Shown piece by piece: positions 39,408-42,970 of a stretch of DNA of 42,970 nt (position 1 is the stretch's first letter; each line of letters starts with the position of its first letter). The translations under genes were made by a program, and so were the position numbers. The notes beneath the pieces were generated by a model. It was not told the DNA's origin. It searched no databases and was given only the letters and a program-made list of their open reading frames with translations. Source of the stretch: Oligoflexia bacterium (GTDB taxonomy: Bacteria; Bdellovibrionota; Bacteriovoracia; Bacteriovoracales; Bacteriovoracaceae); contig JADGAM010000012.1 in assembly GCA_015232015.1 (NCBI GenBank), positions 1-42,970 on the forward strand, in the 5' to 3' direction.

Positions 39408-39484
39408 TATTTTCATATATACCATAGTTATATACTTGCTGATTTTAATATTTGTTAATTTTTATTATCAAAAGGATTTGTAAT

Positions 39485-40360
39485 ATGAAAATTTTGAAGA
39501 TCAAATCTCTCACTTTCTTTTTATCTATTCTATTAATTGCATCTCTTGTTGCTTCTATTGCTACAAGTACTCTATGGGCGGCCCCCAAGAAAGAGACTGC
39601 AAATAAAGGGGGAGACACAATTGTGGCCATAGTAGAAGGACAAAATATTTATAAATCTGAATTTGATCAAAGTTTAGCACAAAACATTTTATTTCTTTCT
39701 AGTGAAAAAGCTACAAAAGAAAAAGTTTTAAAGGATTTGATAAATAGAAAATTAGGAATCATTAAAGCATATAAGACAAAATTAGAAAAAGATGATCTTG
39801 TACAAAGAAAAATGGAAGATGTTTTATACCACGCTCAAATATCAAAAGATCTAGGGCCATTACTTAAAGACATTAGAGTTAGCGATGATGAAGTAAAAAG
39901 ATATTATGATCAAAACAAAGAGTATCGAACAGCTCAAATTCTTTTTAGATTAAGGGCCAATCCTTCTGATGCAGAAATTAGAGCAGCATTAAAACAAGCA
40001 TTAGAAATATATGAAACACTTAAGAAAAGTTCTGATAAGTTTTCTGAGTTAGCAAACAAATATTCACAAGTTGATTCTGCTCCAACGGGAGGAGATATGG
40101 GATTTCAGCCGGTCATAAGATTAGCTCCTGAATATTTTAAGGCCATTGATGGAAAAGCAGAAGGTTATATTACAACTCCTGTGCGTACTCAATTTGGAAT
40201 TCATTTAATAAAAGTAATTGCAGTTAAACCAGCTGATCAAATTAATTCTGATTTATATAAGAAAATTATTTATGACCAAAAACGTGATAAAATTTTAAAC
40301 GAGTATTTTGCCTCTCTACAAAACAAATCATCAATAAAAATTTACAAAGAAAACTTGTAG
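39485..40360 (+). CDS. Exported parvulin-type peptidyl-prolyl isomerase
   Basis: 291 residues from the ATG at 39485, chosen because AAGGA lies 8 bp upstream; the longer frame would start at TTG 39452 and cover this site. The signal peptide core is FLSILLIASLVASIATSTLWA. A SurA/PrsA-type helical chaperone region is followed by a PpiC parvulin domain: FSELANKYSQVDSAP, TGGDMGFQP and GYITTPVRTQFGIHLIKV. It is thought to act in the periplasm on outer-membrane or secreted proteins. It precedes the SurA-like gene by ~245 bp in the same direction. Confidence 0.9.
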   Translation: MKILKIKSLTFFLSILLIASLVASIATSTLWAAPKKETANKGGDTIVAIVEGQNIYKSEFDQSLAQNILFLSSEKATKEKVLKDLINRKLGIIKAYKTKLEKDDLVQRKMEDVLYHAQISKDLGPLLKDIRVSDDEVKRYYDQNKEYRTAQILFRLRANPSDAEIRAALKQALEIYETLKKSSDKFSELANKYSQVDSAPTGGDMGFQPVIRLAPEYFKAIDGKAEGYITTPVRTQFGIHLIKVIAVKPADQINSDLYKKIIYDQKRDKILNEYFASLQNKSSIKIYKENL

Positions 40361-40545
40361 ATTTAATTTATAAAAAGTAAGGATCTAATTCTAATCATAG
40401 CTGCGGATAGCAAAGTGTTTTATTAGGTTTATTAGAAGAAAATTATTTTACAATCTGAATTATAACACAATCTATCGATACATATTTTCTGCAATCACAC
40501 TGCTTTATTGATAGATAAACATTATAGTGGTTTATGCCGTTATAT

Positions 40546-40572
40546 ACGTGTATAATTACGGACGTGTATAAT
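40546..40572 (+). promoter_or_regulatory. Duplicated ACGTGTATAAT element before the SurA-like gene
   Basis: Two exact copies of ACGTGTATAAT (40546-40556 and 40562-40572), 16 bp apart, each containing a perfect TATAAT -10 hexamer. No good -35 is visible. The second copy is well placed to give a start about 10 bp before the GGAG ribosome binding site (40591). The rest of the 40361-40606 spacer holds only AT-rich sequence, with no gene or RNA that I can recognise. Confidence 0.4.
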
Positions 40573-40606
40573 GCTAAATATGACTATTTAGGAGATAAAT
40601 TTGTAT

Positions 40607-41602
40607 ATGCAATCAAAAATAAATTTTGTTAATTCTTTTTTTTCTAAATTTTCTAAAATTTCTAAAATTTCTAAAATTTTTATAAATTGTTCACTTCTTG
40701 TAATTGTAATTGTAATTGCATCTCCCACTATAGGTCATGCAAAATTACTTGATAAGATTTTGGCAGTTATTGATGATAAAATTATTACTTTGTCAGATGT
40801 TGAGAGAGTAAAAGAAAATCTTTCGCTTAGAAAACAAGTGGCCCCTCAAGTTTACAATTATGATGATCCCTCAAATGAAAAGATTGCAAACACACTAATC
40901 CAAAACCAAATAATCAGAAGTGCATTAGTAGATTCAGGTATTGTAGTGACCGATCAACATGTTGAAAGTGAGATCAAAGCATTGGAGAAAAGACTTAATT
41001 TTGATCGTGAGGCCTTAATTAAACTTTTAAATTCAAATAATGCTTCTTTTTCAGAGTATTTTGAATTAACAAGAACCGCGATAGAATATGATGCTTTTAG
41101 AACCACTATTCTTACCCCTCTAATTTCCATTCCTGAGCAGCAAATAAAAAATGCTTTCTATGTTAAAAATTCTTCAAATAAAACTATTGCTTTTAAATAT
41201 AATTTAATCGATTTTTCTATCGATAAAAGTAAACTTACTTCGAATGATCAAATAAAAACATTGTCAGTTATGGTTAAAAAATTTCAAGAAACAGGGATTT
41301 TACCTGAGGAATACAAAGATATTGTTTTAACAGATATGGGCAATATGACGGAAGAAGGTTTGACTAGAGAGATGAGTGATGTTTTAAAGAAAACAGATGA
41401 GGGAACTGTCAGTGAGGCGATTTTAATTAACAATCAATACCATGTCTTCTTTGTGAAAACCAAAAATTTAGTTGAATCAGATTTATATTTAAAATCTAAA
41501 GATAAAATTGAAAGAGAGTTGTTTGAACAAGAGGCTAGCAAAATATTAAGTTCGCTATTTGAGAGAGAAAAAACAAAACACTTTGTAGAATATAATTTGT
41601 AA
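40607..41602 (+). CDS. surA: SurA-like periplasmic chaperone
   Basis: 331 residues. The signal region contains a short Ser-Lys-Ile repeat then FINCSLLVIVIVIASPTIGHA. The mature start LLDKILAVIDDKIITLSDVE is the SurA hallmark (D.I.AVVN...I..SE), followed by the SurA_N helical domain. The later parvulin-like region lacks the GGDLG motif, so isomerase activity is unlikely. GGAG at 40591 is 12 bp before the ATG at 40607 and 6 bp before an in-frame TTG at 40601; the choice between them is open. Position before pdxA mirrors the E. coli surA-pdxA pair, which supports the call. Confidence 0.85.
   Translation: MQSKINFVNSFFSKFSKISKISKIFINCSLLVIVIVIASPTIGHAKLLDKILAVIDDKIITLSDVERVKENLSLRKQVAPQVYNYDDPSNEKIANTLIQNQIIRSALVDSGIVVTDQHVESEIKALEKRLNFDREALIKLLNSNNASFSEYFELTRTAIEYDAFRTTILTPLISIPEQQIKNAFYVKNSSNKTIAFKYNLIDFSIDKSKLTSNDQIKTLSVMVKKFQETGILPEEYKDIVLTDMGNMTEEGLTREMSDVLKKTDEGTVSEAILINNQYHVFFVKTKNLVESDLYLKSKDKIERELFEQEASKILSSLFEREKTKHFVEYNL
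40642..40677 (+). repeat. 9-bp tandem repeat in surA-like signal region
   Basis: Four head-to-tail units of TTCTAAAAT (the first with one mismatch) encode repeated Ser-Lys-Phe/Ile triplets in the n-region of the signal peptide. The unit is in frame, so copy-number change would lengthen the basic n-region without disrupting the gene. Confidence 0.8.
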
Positions 41603-41626
41603 TTTGCAATTGCAAATTACAAATTA
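41593..41626. repeat. 34-bp perfect palindrome at the surA-like stop codon
   Basis: Bases 41593-41626 form a perfect inverted repeat centred between 41609 and 41610 (TTTGCAA/TTGCAAA at the core). The left arm includes the stop codon of the SurA-like gene, and the right arm consists of the first units of the tandem array that follows. No T-tract follows, so a classical terminator is not supported. Confidence 0.8.
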
Positions 41627-41667
41627 CAAATTACAAATTACAAATTACAAATTACAAATTACAAATT
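41613..41667 (+). repeat. Heptanucleotide tandem array (CAAATTA)7.9
   Basis: Seven perfect CAAATTA units (41613-41661) and a partial eighth fill most of the spacer between the SurA-like gene and pdxA. The array ends about 25 bp before the pdxA ATG, so unit-number change would alter promoter or leader spacing. Confidence 0.9.
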
Positions 41668-41692
41668 GCATGTATAACATGACGTATGAATT

Positions 41693-42673
41693 ATGATTTA
41701 TGTATCACAGGGGCATGAACGTTCTATAGGCCCTGAAGTTTTCATTAAAAGTTATCTATCACTTAAAAAAGATTATGAACGCTCAAATTTTATATTTGTT
41801 TGTTTTAAAAAATCTTTAGAAGATACACTCCTTACTCTAGATATGGATTTTGAATTTTGGGAGAATGGAGTTTTCCTTGTAAATAAGAAGAATAAGAGCA
41901 AAAACTTTTTAAAGTGTATTTTTGTAGATCTTTTAGATGTAGTAGATAATGAATCTTCGTTGTCATTACCACAATCTACTCGCACCTTAACTCTTGCGAT
42001 AAATCAGGTTGCAAATGCTAATGATGTTTTATTAACTTTGCCAACATCTAAAGATCAACTTATTTTAAATGGAGTGCAATGCAAAGGATACACAGAATTC
42101 TTTCGCTCATTTTATAACAACCCAAGTATTTCCATGCTTTTTGCTGCAAAAAAAAATAAATATGTACTTTTAATAACTGATCACATTCCTCTTCGAGAAG
42201 TTTGCTCAAAGATAAATTCTTCACTTATCCACCAAAAGGTGGGGATAACTGTGAATAATATTAAAAAATACTTCAAACACCAAATTAAGAGAGTGATTTT
42301 TGCAGGAATTAATCCGCATGCTGGAGAAAATGGTCTTTTAGGTGACGAAGAAAAAGAAATTTATTCTGCAGTGACATCACTTTCGAGAGAGGAAAGTTTT
42401 AAAGATATAGAGTTATTAGGTCCATATTCTGGAGATGCATTGACATTTTATTCCAGAGAAAATAGCAACGATTTGCTTGTATATATGTTTCATGATCAAG
42501 CATTAAGTTATTTCAAATCGAAGTATGGTTTTTTAGGATTAAATATTACTTTGGGTCTTCCTTTCTTGAGAATGAGTGTTGATCATGGAACTGCTTTTGA
42601 ATTGTATGGGAAAAACCAAGCAGATTATCTTGGTGCTACATACTTACTTCGAAAAGCGCTTTTGGTTTCTTAA
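41693..42673 (+). CDS. pdxA: 4-hydroxythreonine-4-phosphate dehydrogenase (PdxA) homologue
   Basis: Family enzyme of vitamin B6 synthesis that oxidises 4-phosphohydroxy-L-threonine with NAD and a divalent metal. The three metal ligands look kept: ITDHIPLRE, INPHAGENG and MFHDQALS. The C-terminal LNITLGLPFLRMSVDHGTA is nearly canonical. Differences: the N-terminal GDPAGIGPE reads QGHERSIGPE, and the substrate-binding GHTEF motif reads GYTEF (Tyr133 where E. coli has His136). 326 residues is near the normal length. It follows the SurA-like gene as in E. coli. The ATG has no clear ribosome binding site. Because of the pocket change, a related substrate is possible. Confidence 0.85.
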   Translation: MIYVSQGHERSIGPEVFIKSYLSLKKDYERSNFIFVCFKKSLEDTLLTLDMDFEFWENGVFLVNKKNKSKNFLKCIFVDLLDVVDNESSLSLPQSTRTLTLAINQVANANDVLLTLPTSKDQLILNGVQCKGYTEFFRSFYNNPSISMLFAAKKNKYVLLITDHIPLREVCSKINSSLIHQKVGITVNNIKKYFKHQIKRVIFAGINPHAGENGLLGDEEKEIYSAVTSLSREESFKDIELLGPYSGDALTFYSRENSNDLLVYMFHDQALSYFKSKYGFLGLNITLGLPFLRMSVDHGTAFELYGKNQADYLGATYLLRKALLVS

Positions 42674-42725
42674 TAGTTTCTTATAGTTTCTTAAAAATTT
42701 CCTTAAGTATTTTCTTAAGTATTTT
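42674..42725 (+). repeat. Two short tandem duplications between pdxA and uvrA
   Basis: TAGTTTCTTA is repeated head to tail at 42674-42683 and 42684-42693, then CTTAAGTATTTT at 42702-42713 and 42714-42725. Both look like recent slippage duplications. Confidence 0.75.
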
Positions 42726-42752
42726 CTAAATAAAAAATGGAGTGAAAAATAT

Positions 42753-42970
42753 ATGGACGAGATAACTCTCTATAATGCTAAAATTCATAATTTAAAAAAT
42801 TTAAATTTATCAATTCCTAAAAATACTTTAACTGTTATTACTGGACCTTCTGGTTCAGGAAAATCGTCGCTGGCATTTGACACAATCTATGCCGAAGGAC
42901 AACGCCGTTACATGGAGTCCCTTTCATCCTATGCTCGGCAATTTTTAGAGCAATTTTCTTCGACCGAAGT
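42753..42970 (+). CDS. uvrA: Excinuclease ABC subunit A, 3'-truncated by window edge
   Basis: The first 72 codons plus two bases of UvrA, the damage-recognition ATPase of nucleotide excision repair. Visible: [16 protein letters not shown], Walker [15 protein letters not shown], then [20 protein letters not shown], all diagnostic of UvrA. GGAG lies 10 bp before the ATG. The same window carries mfd, which hands stalled-polymerase lesions to UvrA, but the two genes are separated by three unrelated ones. Confidence 0.96.
   Translation, partial: MDEITLYNAKIHNLKNLNLSIPKNTLTVITGPSGSGKSSLAFDTIYAEGQRRYMESLSSYARQFLEQFSSTE

Noticed and set aside
40361-40606. Small RNA or short gene in the spacer before the SurA-like gene
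   Set aside because: No stable GC stem, no tRNA-like fold and no ORF with a ribosome binding site could be found by eye; only promoter-like repeats.
41613-41667. CRISPR-like array
   Set aside because: Units are 7 bp with no spacers, and no cas genes are present; it is a simple tandem repeat.

Overview
The window is AT-rich (roughly a quarter to 30% G+C by eye) and starts inside dnaN, followed by recF, gyrB and gyrA. This is the classic gene block just downstream of a bacterial chromosomal origin. The AT-richness, the many TPR and lipoprotein-type envelope proteins, a patatin, a GYF/TPR bitopic protein and the general gene style suggest a Bdellovibrionota-type organism (Bacteriovorax/Halobacteriovorax-like). 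That assignment is inference, because no marker RNA gene is present.

Layout. (1) 1-8711, plus strand: dnaN (5' end missing), recF, gyrB, gyrA, then a TPR lipoprotein and a small membrane protein joined by overlapping stop/start codons. (2) 8764-10116, plus: a receiver/HD-GYP-like regulator, closed by a candidate bidirectional terminator. (3) 16392-10160, minus: a compact five-gene run of HTH protein, outer-membrane protein, ligA, radA and plsC. (4) 16493-22439: lineage-specific envelope genes, namely a patatin, a 652-aa multi-pass secreted protein, an unknown 240-aa protein and a signal-peptide coiled-coil/Gly-rich protein. (5) 35648-22446, minus: a long run headed by an MscS-type channel. 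It continues through ten tightly packed membrane ORFs resembling the membrane arm of respiratory complex I (NuoJ-K fusion, detached NuoL tail, NuoM, NuoN, a 79-aa protein, NuoH, NuoJ, NuoK, NuoL, a 265-aa protein) and ends with a 1236-aa GYF/TPR transmembrane protein. (6) 35754-42970, plus: mfd, two periplasmic chaperone/PPIase genes (PpiC-like and SurA-like), a pdxA homologue (the surA-pdxA pairing is also found in E. coli) and the first 72 codons of uvrA.

The most unusual part is region 5. It holds a complex-I-like membrane arm with no NADH, flavin, Fe-S or quinone-site hydrophilic subunits anywhere in the window. By-eye alignment suggests that the TM5 glutamate essential for proton pumping is replaced in all three antiporter-like subunits (T74 in L, F145 in M, V107 in N), while NuoK keeps one of its two key glutamates. 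This points to a repurposed or strongly degenerate ion-translocating module. Other points of interest are a strong excess of the tetranucleotide GGCC in coding DNA, a natural Gly at the quinolone-resistance position 87 of GyrA, an unusual LigA active-site neighbourhood, a PdxA homologue with a substituted substrate-pocket His, and a palindrome plus heptanucleotide tandem array between surA and pdxA.

No rRNA, tRNA, IS element, prophage or CRISPR array was recognised, and no gene-free stretch exceeds 300 bases.
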